In this document: positions 11,118 to 21,644 of the stretch, piece after piece | Position numbering within the stretch: position 1 is the first letter of the stretch | Layout: each line of letters starts with the position of its first letter | Source: Hygrophila difformis | Taxonomy: Eukaryota; Streptophyta; Magnoliopsida; Lamiales; Acanthaceae | NCBI GenBank assembly: GCA_030278955.1 | Contig: JAOANR010000013.1 | Span: forward strand, 40,956,191-41,020,190 | DNA: 64,000 bases | Reading direction: 5' to 3' | The notes under the pieces: generated by a model | Seen by the model: the letters and a program-made list of their open reading frames with translations, nothing else | What the model was told of the DNA's origin: nothing | The model's database searches: none | Made by a program: the position numbers and the translations under genes

Positions 11118-11795
11118 TAGGGGTGAAAACGGGACGAATACGGGCGGATAGTACTCATCACGTATCCTATCCCATATTTTTTTGTCGAATATGGAATCGG
11201 ATACGAATAGGCCGGATACAAATACGAATTCGAATATTTCGGGAAACGGATACGAGACGGATTCAGATTTTAACTCGGATAATCTTATAATTACTAAAAT
11301 TAATTTTTTTTATAATTTTAAGTGAAATCGGAATATACTATACTATGTAAGCTAAACTAAAATTTTAAATTTTCCAAGATCATTAGTTATTTCGTTCAAA
11401 ATATCTAAATAACATCACTACAAGATGTTACATACTACAGTTTTGATGTAAAAAACCTAATAATGTAGTTGAGTTGATTGATATGATTTGATTTAATAAA
11501 TTACATATGGTTTTCAAGCTTTTGATTATTTATACATATAGTATTACTTATTTATTTTATAGTTAATATACTATATTATATTATACCTATAAAAATATAT
11601 ATAAATTTTCGGATATTCGGATAGAAAATACGGATAATATCCGCATTATATTCGGATTTTTCGGATACGGGCGGATATTTATAATCCCATATCCTGTCCC
11701 GTATCCGCCGGATTTAAAAATTCGAATTCGGATTCGAATATAATCGAATACGGCGTCGGATCGGGCGGATATTATCCGCCCCACTTTCACCCCTA
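11118..11795. mobile_element. hAT-like MITE (CGGATA family) nested in the MULE
   Basis: Begins TAGGGGTGAAAACGGG and ends CCCACTTTCACCCCTA, with a perfect 8-bp target duplication ACAATAGT (11110-11117, 11796-11803). Subterminal regions are dense in CGGATA/TATCCG and ATTCGAAT; the centre is AT-rich. A second family member lies at 60322-60844. Confidence 0.92.
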
Positions 11796-11929
11796 ACAAT
11801 AGTAGTGTTTTTGTGAAAGGAACATTTTATAGCTACTATTTTGGTGTGTAAAGTTAGTATTTAAGGAAAGCATGATGATTCATAGAGCCTATTTACTGTC
11901 CGATCACTTCTGTTTACTACAGAAAAAAA

Positions 11930-11995
11930 GGGACGGTCCTGGGGGGCTTGGGACGGACCGTCCCATTTACCGTCCCCCCTAAAAAAAAAACAGAG
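11930..11995. repeat. GGACGGT/ACCGTCC cluster, left
   Basis: Four copies of GGACGGT or ACCGTCC in 65 bp, one forming the near-palindrome GGGACGGACCGTCCC. The same motif clusters on the other side of the arrays, at 14660-14750 and 15478-15790. Confidence 0.8.
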
Positions 11996-12044
11996 CCTTG
12001 CTAGACGCACCTTCTGTGGACGTCTTCCATGTACCGTGGTATTT

Positions 12045-12870
12045 GTGATAAGGCCATGTACCAATAAATTGGTAAGTGACATAAAATAGCTTGGTAAACC
12101 ATATCATCATGTTGGTAACTGACATAAAAAAAAACTTGGTATATCATATCATCATATTGGTAAGTGACATAAAAAAAAACTTGGTAAACCTTATCATGGT
12201 AACTGACAAAAACAAACTTGGTAGGGCTCGGATCACTAAGTTGGTGAGTGACATAAAAAGACGTGGTAACCCATATCTTTATGTTGGTGACAACAAAGAC
12301 TTGGTGAACCTTCACTGTTGGTGGGGAAAAAAATGGTAAACAACGTATCAATATGTTGGTAAGTGATAGAAAGGAAAGTTGGTAAACCATATCATTATGT
12401 AGGTGAGAGACATAAAAAAACTTGATAAACAAAGCTTGGTAAGTGACAGAAACGAAAGTTGGTAAGTGACATAAAATAGCTTGGTAAATCATATCATCAT
12501 GTTGGTAATTGACATAACAAAACTTGGTAAACCATATCATCATGATGGTAAGTGACATAGAAAACGTTGGTAAGATTTACCATGGTAAGTGACAAAAACA
12601 AACTTGGTAAAGCACGGATCACTAAGTTCGTAAGTGACATAAAAGAGACATGGTAACCCATATATTTACGTCGGTAAGTGACAAAAAAGATTTGGTGAAC
12701 CTTCACCATGTTGGTAAGTGACAAAAAACATAATTGGTAAACAACGTATACTATATTGGTAAGTGAAATTAAAGAAATTTGGTAAACCATATCTTTATGT
12801 TGGAGACATACAAAAACTTGGTAAACCACGTATCACTATGTTGGTAAATCAAATATAAGAGACCTGGTAA
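12045..12870 (+). repeat. TTGGTAA motif array, left block
   Basis: About 40 copies of a core near YTTGGTAA, spaced roughly 20-25 bases. They often alternate as CTTGGTAAACC(AT-rich) then GTTGGTAAGTGACATAAAA. Spacers vary while the core is kept. ORFs called here on the minus strand (rich in LPT/VYQ) are translations of the array. Confidence 0.9.
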
Positions 12871-12995
12871 AATTGATTGCCTTATTACGATTAAATGAAT
12901 TACCAAGTTGTTCCATATATCTCAATTAGTTAAAATTATGAGCATCTATGTACCAAGTGTGTGTATATACTTGAAATAACCATCTAGGTGAAAGC

Positions 12996-14303
12996 GTCAC
13001 GTTGCATTCCGTAAGATAATAGTCTATATTTTCGTATTAATGATCCATGTTTTGTAATTAAAGGTGTTCGTTCAATATTCAGTCGTACATTATCGAATGT
13101 CACGCTGCATTCCATAAGATAATAGTCTATGTTTTCGTATTAATGCTCCACGTGTGTAATTAAAGGTGTTCGCTCAATATTCAGTCGTACCTTATCGGAT
13201 GTCACGCTGCATTTCATAAGATAATAGTCTATGTTTTCGTATTAATGCTCCACGTGTGTAATTAAAGGTGTTCGCTCAATATTCAGTCGTACCTTATCGG
13301 ATGTCACGCTGCATTTCATAAGATAATAGTCTATGTTTTCGTATTAATGCTCCACGTGTGTAATTAAAGGTGTTCGTTCAATATTCAGTCGTACCTTATC
13401 GGATGTCACGTTGCATTCCATATACTAATAGTCCATGTTTTCGTATTAATGCTCCACGTGTGTAATTAAAGGTGTTCGCTCAATATTCAGTCGTACCTTA
13501 TCGGATGTCACGCTGCATTTCATAAGATAATAGTCTATGTTTTCGTATTAATGCTCCACGTGTGTAATTAAAGGTGTTCGCTCAATATTCAGTCGTACCT
13601 TATCGGATGTCACGCTGCATTTCATAAGATAATAGTCTATGTTTTCGTATTAATGCTTCACGTGTGTAATTAAAGGTGTTCGTTCAATATTCAGTCGTAC
13701 CTTATCGGATGTCACGGTGCATTCCATATACTAATAGTCCATGTTTTCGTATTAATGCTCCACGTGTGTAATTAAAGGTGTTCGTTCAATATTCAGTCGT
13801 ACCTTATCGGATGTCACGCTGCATTTCATGAGATAATAGTCTATGTTTTCTTAGTAATTCTCCACGTGTGTAATTAAAGGTGTTCGTTCAATATTCAGTC
13901 GTACCTTATCGGATGTCACGTTGCATTCCATATACTAATAGTCCATGTTTTTGTATTAATGCTCCACGTGTGTAATTAAAGGTGTTCGTTCAATATTCAG
14001 TCGTACCTTATCGGATGTCACGCTGCATTTCATGAGATAATAGTCTATGTTTTCTTATTAATGCTCCACGTGTGTAATTAAAGGTGTTCGTTCAATATTC
14101 AGTCGTACCTTATCGGATGTCACGTTGCATTCCATATACTAATAGTCTATGTTTTCGTATTAATGCTCCACGTGTGTAATTAAAGGTGTTCGTTCAATAT
14201 TCAGTCGTACCTTATCGGATGTCACGTTGCATTCCATAAGATAATTGTCTATGTTTTCGTATTAATGATCCATGTGTGTAATTAAAGGTGTTCGTTCAAT
14301 ATT
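12996..14303 (+). repeat. 102-bp tandem satellite, about 13 copies
   Basis: The CACGTGTGTAATTAAAGG landmark recurs at 13149, 13251, 13353, 13455 and 13557, exactly 102 bases apart, and onward. Units differ mainly at one site: a CATAAGATAATAGTC type and a CCATATACTAATAGTC type. The second type appears near 13417, 13723, 13927 and 14131. Every unit contains GTCACG and most contain a CACGTG palindrome. No ORF spans the array. Confidence 0.95.
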
Positions 14304-14654
14304 AAGGTGCTCCACGAATGCAAACGCGAATACTCTTTAACGTGGTAACTAATATTTCACGAACATGGTACCCTGGAACATCTAGGATATGGTAAATGTT
14401 CGCTTGATGACTATGGTAAGGCCTAACGAAAGACTTGGTAAATTATAAATGGAAAGGGTTTAGGAGGGGAGGACGGTACATTGGATGGTAGAAATCTCCC
14501 GTTGACAAGAAATCAATTTTTTTATTTAAATTTTTTCTATTTAGGTTTACTACGTTCAGTTAAGTGTATTACCAAATAAATGATTTATTTTACCATTTAC
14601 ACTCTTTATCTTTACCAACTTTTTGGGTTTGTGTTTTTTTTAAAGAAAAAATAG

Positions 14655-14750
14655 AAGTGCACGGTTTTTACCGTCCTGTATCCACTGAACCATACAGCTT
14701 CATCGGGACGGTCATGAAACGGTTTTAATGACCGTCCTAATAAACGTCCA
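14655..14750. repeat. GGACGGT/ACCGTCC cluster, middle
   Basis: ACCGTCC at about 14669 and 14734 and GGGACGGT at about 14704 flank related CACGGTTTTT and AACGGTTTTA, with short inverted pairs. Confidence 0.65.
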
Positions 14751-14789
14751 GCATCTACTGGATTCGACATGTGGGTATTTGGTTTATTA

Positions 14790-15480
14790 ATGTACATTAT
14801 AGTCAATTTACCAAGTTTCGTATACCGGGTTTACCAATGGACACTATAACCAACTTACCAATTTGTTTGTAAAGGGTTTACCAATTGACACTATTGTCAA
14901 TTTACCAAGTTTAGTGTACCGGGTTTACTAATAGGCACTCTAGCCAAATTACCAAATTTTGTGTGAATGGTTTACCAATTCATCCTAAAGAATAACTACC
15001 AGTTTAGTGTACCGGGCTTACCACGAACACTATAGCCCATTTACCAAGTTTTTGTACTGGGTGTAACATTTGACACTATAGCACATTTACCAAGTTTCGT
15101 GTACCAGGTTTACCAATGGACACTATAACCAACTTACCAATTTATTGTAAAGGGTTTACCAATTGACACTATAGTCAATTTACCAAGTTTAGTGTACCGG
15201 GTTTACTAATAGGCACTCTAGCCAAATTACCAAGTTTTATGTGGATGGTTTACCAATTGATCCCAAAGTCTAATTACCAGGTTTAGTGTACCCGACTATT
15301 TACCAAGTCTAGTGTAGTGGGTTTACCAATGAGAACTATAGCTTATTTACCAAGTTTTGTGTACATGGTTTACCAAGTCACTATAGCGAATTTACGAAGT
15401 TATGTGTAAAAGATTTACCAAGTCACTTTAGCGAATTTACCAGGTTATGTGTAAAGGGTTTACCAAGTCACCATATCACC
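14790..15480 (-). repeat. TTACCAA motif array, right block
   Basis: About 30 copies of TTTACCAA (reverse complement of the left block's core) spaced about 20-35 bases, alternating TTTACCAAGTTT.GTGTACCGGG with TTTACCAATGGACACTATAGCC. An internal duplication of a larger unit is visible (14870-14960 versus 15150-15240). The spacers differ from the left block, so the two blocks share the core rather than being a simple inverted copy. Confidence 0.88.
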
Positions 15481-15790
15481 GTCCCTTTTTGTCCTATTGA
15501 ACAGGACGGTCCTGGTGAAACGGGACGGTTGTGAGTAGACCGTCCCAAGACCGTCCCAACCCTATGCCACCATCAGGGACATTCGGACGATCACGGGACG
15601 GTTTCCCGAGCATCATGTTCACCGTCCTTTGTGCAAGGGACGCCTAAGACGGTCCTAATTCATAGGGGATGGTCCACGGGGACCGTCCTTTAGCCATCCT
15701 CTATTACCTGCTTGAGACAGTGCAATGGGGACGGTATAGGAACGGTTTTATAGGGTGTCCCACAACCGTCCTATGCAATTTGTATGTAAA
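15478..15790. repeat. GGACGGT/ACCGTCC cluster, right
   Basis: About fifteen GGACGGT, ACCGTCC or one-mismatch copies in 310 bp, in both orientations, several as close inverted pairs that could form small hairpins. Confidence 0.85.
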
Positions 15791-16004
15791 TTACCAACAT
15801 TCATATACAATTCTTACCAAATCGTCTAATACCAATTTACTACGAATACCATAATCACTTTACTAGCTTCCATGGACACTTGATAACTAGTTTGTACCCT
15901 CAAACATTCACAAAATACAATTCAACATCCAAATGGACAATTAAACATCATTTCGTCTAAACCTACATCCAGCTTCACAATTCCACATACATATACAAAA
16001 ATAT

Positions 16005-17099
16005 TCAAACTAGGCTATCCTCCGTGCATCCATTCACGTACGAAGATTTGCCCTCCACAAAACATTTCATGGACTCCAGCAAATATGAGTACACGAACGG
16101 TCCCCGGGCATACTCCCCCACCTTCGTGCTATCCTCCGCGTAATGCCATAGATACTTGGGCGTCGTGTACCCGGAGTTGGGAAATAGTAGGCAGTTAAAC
16201 ACAAGCAATACATATATGCTTGCGTACTCCCCCGGACTACATCCCTCTACCCCCTCCACTACTCCTGCCCAGTCACGTAGTGCATTTGCAATTTCATTTC
16301 TCTTCACGTCTGCACACTTTCCCCCAAAGAACTTCTTTGATAACATAGGAACGTCCTCCAACCTCTTTTCTATATAATGTCCTACGTGCTTCAACCCAAG
16401 CACGCATGACAGCTCATTCGGCTTGAACTCCGCACTAATGCCGTTGCCCACTAGAAATCTACTTGTCTCTGGTTCGAATGTTTCTAGAACCGCAAGCAAC
16501 CTAGCTTGATATGCATTGTCTTTCCTCACTTTTGTCAAATGCCCAAACCCCGTGGCCTCTATGGCTTCTCTTTGTGTTTCAGACCATCGGACCTCCACCT
16601 CGTCCACAATCTCCCGTAAATATTTCGCTGAGCACCGGGGTGCCTGCATTTTACACTCCTTTGTGACATCTACAAATAAAAAAACTTGGAACAGTCATTC
16701 ACCATTCAGAGTAAATACCACACTAATTTAACAAACATACCACCACTGATATGTATCTCAAAATTTAACCTTTTACACAAAAATACTGGATTCTAACATT
16801 TCATCAAGCACATAGTCATCAATACAAAATATATTCAAAATCATTCATCAAGAACATTACCCACAAAACAACTACAAATTACCAAGCAAACTTTTCTTCA
16901 GTATATTGCTCATAAAACACAAATAATTCCAAATATACTTTTCGTCTCACATCACACCTTGCACAACCAAAATTAATTCATGTCCTAACCTAATTCCATC
17001 TTCAACCAACAAAACTAGAAAAAATTAATTAAAACTCTCGTTACCTGAATCGCTTGCCTCGGCCGCTTCCGACTGCTCCGGATTCCTCTTCGGCGCCAT
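16005..17099 (-). CDS. Transposon-borne gene: plant TE-associated protein of the CS.KYL...GFGHL type
   Basis: Exons (minus): 17045-17099 and 16005-16669, joined by a GT-AG intron in frame; 239 aa. It starts MAPKRNPEQSEAAEASDSD and continues into a globular part with RCSAKYLREIV, TGFGHLTKV and an LSCVLGLKHVG-like segment. From family knowledge this pattern resembles the N-terminal domain of proteins carried by plant Mutator-like and related elements, often fused to Ulp1-type protease or plant-mobile domains (DUF1985/Kaonashi-type ORFs). No protease catalytic triad is visible, so either the C-terminal part is missing or it lies in unrecognised exons. Codons look constrained: no internal stop in 214 codons of exon 2. 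Function unknown. The gene lies inside the MULE with its start near the right terminal repeat. Confidence 0.65.
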
Positions 17100-17346
17100 T
17101 AGTGCTTCTAATACTGGGGAATTGCAGTTGAATGCCTCTTCTTTGTCAAATGCCCGAACCCTGCCCTCTATAAGTTTGCTTCGTCCTTTTCGAACCCTAA
17201 ATGAGGAATGGAAGCTAGCGGACGATGGTTCAAAGCGGGAGATAGCTTGTTCCGGTCGTTCTCTTCGAACACGGCGACTCCTCCCGTTCGTTCGTCTCTT
17301 CTCTGTCCTCTCCCGCTCTTTCTCTCTGTCGTGTCTCTTGATTTGA
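17100..17346 (-). promoter_or_regulatory. Likely promoter and leader of the MULE gene
   Basis: Lies between the start codon at 17099 and the right terminal repeat. It holds GA/CT-rich sequence (TCTCTTCTCTGTCCTCTCCC near 17297-17316) typical of plant leaders. The plus-strand ORF here is a shadow. Confidence 0.4.
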
Positions 17347-17641
17347 ATTAATGGTAAGGGTTAGTTGTGTTAATTACTTTGGTAAAACAAAGGGTAGGGT
17401 CTATTATTTAAGTCAAAATATCAGATGGGGTGCGAACTCAACAAATATTGGGTATGGGGCCTTTACTCTAACAAACTTTGAGTTTTAGGGCTTGGGCCCT
17501 TATTTACCGTTTATTAAACAGAATACTGCTACTAATCGATTGCACGCCAATATGGATCCGAATTGAATAATCGTTACAAACTCTATTTCGAATTCTGGCA
17601 TATGACTTATCATCGCTTTTTATTTTCCACCGTGTTTTATT

Positions 17642-18623
17642 GGAAAAAAAGGCCAAATACGTCCGTTTTCTTTTTCAAAAATCCAAATCAGTCCTTTTTC
17701 TATTTTATTACCAAAACAGTCCTCTACAAATGTTAATTATGTCCAAATCAGTCCATGTTCACTAATTATCCTCTAATTACCGACATGACAAGAGTTTAAA
17801 TGTAAACCTAACACGTGGCCATAATATTAGTCCATTTTCTTTTATCTTTTGCCAATTCAGTCCTAAACTTTTGTTTTGTTCCATTTAGTCATCTACCAAA
17901 ATCAGTCATTTTTATATTAATTGGCCTCCAACCTTTTAAATTATTTCATTTCAGGCACAGAATCTTAATTTTTTTATTATTACTAATCTATTTATCAAAT
18001 AAATGTCCAACATACTTCTGTAAATAAAATTAAATGCTAAACCTCTTACATTGGGTTTGACTGTCTTGTTATCGGGTCTTCAAAGTACCGGAATTTTACG
18101 GACTCTCTCTAACCACCCGACTGCAACCGACTGCCTTGTTAAATAATTTACTCAAACTTTTCTACGTTCTAAGGTAGGAAACAAAGTATGATTGTGCCAA
18201 TTGTTACTGAAGGAAACCAGAACCAATGAACCATAATTTTATTTACAGAACTATGTTGGCATTTATTTGATAAACGGATTAGTAGTAATAAAAAATTTAA
18301 GATTTTGGGCCTGAAATCAAATAATTTAAAAGGTTGGAGATTAATTAATATAAAAATGACTGATTTGGGTAGAGGATTAAATGGAACAAAACAAAAGTTT
18401 ATGACTGAATTGGTAAAAGATCAAATAAAAAGGACTAATATTATGCCCACGTGTTAGGTTTAAATTTAAACCCTTGTCACGTCAGCAATTAGAGCATAAT
18501 TAGAGAACAAGGGACTGATTTTGACATAATTAGCATTTGTAGTGGACTATTTTGGTAATAAAATAGAAAAATGACTGATTTGGATTTTTGGAAAAGAAAA
18601 AGGACTTATTTACCATTTTTTCC
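17642..18623. mobile_element. Fold-back Mutator-like element, copy A
   Basis: A 982-bp element with inverted arms of about 360 bp. The left arm begins GGAAAAAAAGGCCAAAT; the right ends ATTTACCATTTTTTCC. It is flanked by a perfect 10-bp direct repeat GTGTTTTATT (17632-17641, 18624-18633). The arms share blocks such as CAAATCAGTC and its inverse. Long arms and a 9-11-bp duplication suit a non-autonomous MULE. A relative lies at 41308 and a more distant one at 60941. Confidence 0.92.
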
Positions 18624-18739
18624 GTGTTTTATTAGTATTTGCTTGATGTTGGTCTGTTAGATATAGCCTATTAATTTATTCATGGATTGTTGTGAATGTT
18701 TTTCATTCATTACATGATTGTGTAATAGTATTTTAATTC

Positions 18740-19032
18740 GCGATATCAACAAGCTAGCTGCCGAATCTTGTTCAAAATTAAATGGTGACGAATCTTGTTC
18801 AAAATTAAATGGTGACTGTAGAGATTCATGGATGGGAGGCTCACACCTAAAACCAATTGGTGATAGGTGGAGTTGCTCCCAACCATATAAGGTAGTAGGA
18901 GGACCACATTTTAACCGATGTGGGATATCAACAGTGATGGGATGTCCTCACTTTTATTCCCCTTTGTAATTTGTGTGGTATGTACTCTCACCAACTCTTT
19001 GCAGACCTTCAATGGCTCCTAAAGAAAAAAAA
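18740..19032 (+). mobile_element. SINE-like repeat with oligo-A tail
   Basis: The 3' part contains CCCCTTTGTAATTTGTGTGG and CTCTCACCAACTC, as in the SINEs near 35-36 kb, ending in an A-run at about 19022-19033. The 5' part is different: CCGATGTGGGATATCAAC, plus a short tandem duplication at 18762-18810 (GAATCTTGTTCAAAATTAAA twice). It may be a chimera. Confidence 0.5.
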
Positions 19033-19034
19033 AA

Positions 19035-19800
19035 ATTACACGGTGATGGTGTTAGTTAAAAATTCATATTAAAATAGCGTGATTATTGGAATTTTACTCA
19101 ATGATCAAGTCAAGGATTAATTATATGAAAAAAAAAGAAATATTGTTCGATAATTAAATTCTTATTTGGAGGAATGTTCTTTTAGAGCTTTATCTTTCCA
19201 TTAAAATAATTAATGAAACAAGTTGTTACCCTCTGTTATCCATTCCTTGGTACCAAATGGTGCCCATTTATTTTTCTGTCGTGTAAGGTATCTTGAGACC
19301 ATATTGAATCCAAAATTATTCTTTTGAGGATTTGGTGGACATTAAAGTATTGACTCCCCAAAATATAATTTTATATATACAAAAATTTTAAGCTCGAAAT
19401 ATTTGTTTAAGCTGTCAAAACTCCATGCCCCAGGCCAATTGGGTTTGGTTGGTGCATGTTTATTAGTATTATTCTAAAAATATTAGTAATAAAAAAGATC
19501 GGGGATGTGGCATCTCATGGGTGAAAAAACGACCAAATCTCCTTATACCGCAATTTATTTATCCTTTCAGGCTAGAGACACATTTTGCATTTCCATAAAA
19601 ATAAAGACAATTTAAAAAAAAAAAGAAAGAAGAAAAGAAAGAAAAAAAAACAAAAAAAAAAAGGAAGAAGAGGAAGATGTAGAAGAAGTCTCTTGTTTGA
19701 CCATCCAACTTATCAAATTTCGTTCTTTCAAGAAAGAAAACGTTGAAATTATACTACGTGTTCCTTTTTTTTTTTAACCTCCTTACGCTGTAATTCAATA
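19035..19800. other. Intergenic DNA with degenerate SINE and A-rich tract
   Basis: 19290-19440 weakly resembles the SINE at 5399-5572 (AAGCTCGAAAT, TTTAAGCTGTCAAAACT). An A/G-rich tract lies at about 19611-19680. No gene seen. Confidence 0.4.
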
Positions 19801-20059
19801 CTATCTCATTCTCAAGAAAGTGCAACATTCCTCCATTGCACGCAGTTCTATGCATATTTTTAACGATCATAACTCAAATTGTGTATAAGTAAAAATTATA
19901 AAAAAGTGGATATTCTAAAACTACAAGAAAAGACGAATCCAACAAGATCTCGCTTGACTATATTTTTCCTTGTATAACTATGATAAAAATTGAAATCAAA
20001 GTCGAACAATGAATAGTAGAAAATAGTGCAATGGTGCACTTTCTTAAAAACAGAGGAAG
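19801..20059. mobile_element. Stowaway-like MITE
   Basis: TA at 19799-19800 and 20060-20061. Ends CTATCTCATTCTCAAGAAAGTGCA and, inverted, TGCACTTTCTTAAAAACAGAGGAAG. Carries the AAGACGAATCCAACAAGATC core. Confidence 0.75.
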
Positions 20060-20078
20060 TATAAATTTTTAGTTATTA

Positions 20079-20318
20079 CTCCCTCTGTTCCTTTTTAGTT
20101 GTCTCTTTCAACTCAATTTCAATAACCAAAATTCATAAATTTACATGTTTACCATTCAACTAAACTCATTCATAATAAATGTCAACAAATAGTATTTATG
20201 TAAAGTGAAGGGCAATATAGTAAAAATATAGCATAAATACCTATAACTCCCTAAAAATGACAACTATTTTCAAACACTTTTTATTCTCTAAAAAGATAAC
20301 TAAAAAGGAACGGAGGAG
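20079..20318. mobile_element. MITE of the TTCCTTTTTAGTTGTC type
   Basis: TA-flanked; ends CTCCCTCTGTTCCTTTTTAG and CTAAAAAGGAACGGAGGAG. It has Stowaway-like termini with an interior different from the main family. It appears to sit inside the left part of an older Stowaway-like copy whose remains run to about 20458. Confidence 0.8.
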
Positions 20319-20458
20319 TAATAACTCAAATTATATATAAATAAAAATTATTAAAATTCAATATTTTAAAATTATATGATTAGATAAATCCAAAAACATC
20401 TAATTTGATTATACTTTATTTTATATAACTATATTAAAAGGTTAAATCAAAGTTAATA

Positions 20459-20723
20459 CTATCTCCGTTTCTTACTATTTATCACGAACTCATATTACAC
20501 GTAATCCAATATATATTTTTGATCCGTAATAACTCAAATTAAACATAAGTAAAAATTATAAAAATTTGATATACTAAATCTATACGATTAGACGAATCCA
20601 AAAAGATCCCGCTTGACTACATTTTATTTTATATAAATGTATTAAAAAATCGAATAAAAGTTACTTAATAAATAAATATAGTGATAAAATCCCCAACTTG
20701 TCAATAATTTAGGAAGGGATAAG
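20459..20723. mobile_element. Stowaway-like MITE, degenerate
   Basis: TA at about 20457-20458 and 20724-20725. The left end CTATCTCCGTTTCTTAC is recognisable; the right end (AGGAAGGGATAAG) has decayed. Core GATTAGACGAATCCAAAAAG present. Confidence 0.6.
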
Positions 20724-20735
20724 TATTAAATAGTA

Positions 20736-21188
20736 CTCCCTCCGTCCCAATATAAGTGGCCCCTTTCTTTTGGGCACGGGAATTTAGGTAGTGGGATTTA
20801 GTAGTTAAAGTTGTGTGAGTAAATTTGAATAATTCATCCATCTAATTTATAATGGTTACATTTGACTTTTAACCATATTTATTATTTAACTTTGACTTAA
20901 TGTTATCGTAATGATGTAGAAAGACAAAAATAGTCAAGTGTGATCTTGTTGGAATCGTCTAATCGTATAGTTTTAGAATATATATTTTATATAATTTTTA
21001 TTTATACCCATTTTGAGATATTAATGGTTAAACATATATAGGGACTTTGTGCAGAAAGTACAATTGTCATTATTGTGGGGTTTTTAATTATGTTTATGTT
21101 AATCTAATTTACTTAAAAGGAAAAGTGGCCACTTTTAATGGGACATCCCAAAAAGGAATAGTGGCCATTTTTAATGGGACGGAGGGAG
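20736..21188. mobile_element. Stowaway-like MITE (long variant) upstream of GER5
   Basis: TA at 20734-20735 and 21189-21190; ends CTCCCTCCGTCCCAATATAAG and ATGGGACGGAGGGAG. Core TTGGAATCGTCTAATCGTATAG present. At about 450 bp it resembles the copy at 636. It ends about 456 bp before the GER5 start codon, so it may lie in the promoter. Confidence 0.88.
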
Positions 21189-21190
21189 TA

Positions 21191-21644
21191 TCAGCAAATG
21201 GTGAGTTATTTAGATTTCAGATGTTGGGCACTTTGCGTTGTCGGCTGAAATTTGAAAACTTGCTTCATTTCAGAACATTCGAGTGTTGCCTGAATGCTGA
21301 TGCACCCAAGTTAACTAATCCATTACAACAACCAAAAAAAAAAACACCGACGTGGACAATGGATTATTATACATATGTAATAACTCGCATATAATATTCC
21401 TCTCTGTTGTTGAATCTAGAATTCTCTCAGTTACGCGGCTAAGCTTTGGCTTCCCTTCGATCGATAAAAATCTTCATTGCAAAGTTATAGACTGCGTTCC
21501 CATCTCTATTTAATTAACAGTTTTCATCACCAATCCCCAATTTATCATCTCATTTCATCTTCCAATCCTTTTTCCTCAGTTCGATTTTCCTAAAGTTTCG
21601 ATCTTTCCCGTCTTTCTTTTTTCCTATTTTGGCCAATCGAAATC
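21191..21644 (+). promoter_or_regulatory. GER5 promoter and 5' leader
   Basis: The last 200 bases are C/T-rich without upstream AT tracts, as for a plant 5' UTR. A CATATAATA stretch near 21386-21394 is a plausible TATA element. The short ORF starting at 21047 is not part of a gene. Confidence 0.45.

Larger units (their letters stand above)
10674..17509. mobile_element. Large Mutator-like element (6.8 kb) with motif arrays and a captured gene
   Basis: Flanked by a perfect 9-bp direct repeat TTTATTAAA (10665-10673 and 17510-17518), the Mutator-superfamily target-duplication length. The ends are degenerate inverted repeats of about 150 bp: left GTGAAAACTAAAGCCC and right, reversed, CGGTAAATAAGGGCCC. 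Both continue into related blocks containing AAGCCCC/AGGCCCC and TAGACCCT. Inside, left to right: a nested hAT-like MITE, a GGACGGT cluster, a TTGGTAA array, a 102-bp satellite, the TTACCAA array in opposite orientation, a second GGACGGT cluster, and a minus-strand two-exon gene. No MuDR-type transposase was recognised, so it is probably non-autonomous. Confidence 0.8.

Noticed and set aside
12001..12829. Minus-strand ORFs of 185 and 110 codons
   Set aside because: They translate the TTGGTAA array; the amino-acid pattern follows the motif period and no domain is present.
12996..14303. Possible CRISPR-like array
   Set aside because: The 102-bp units are directly tandem without unique spacers, and the genome is eukaryotic.
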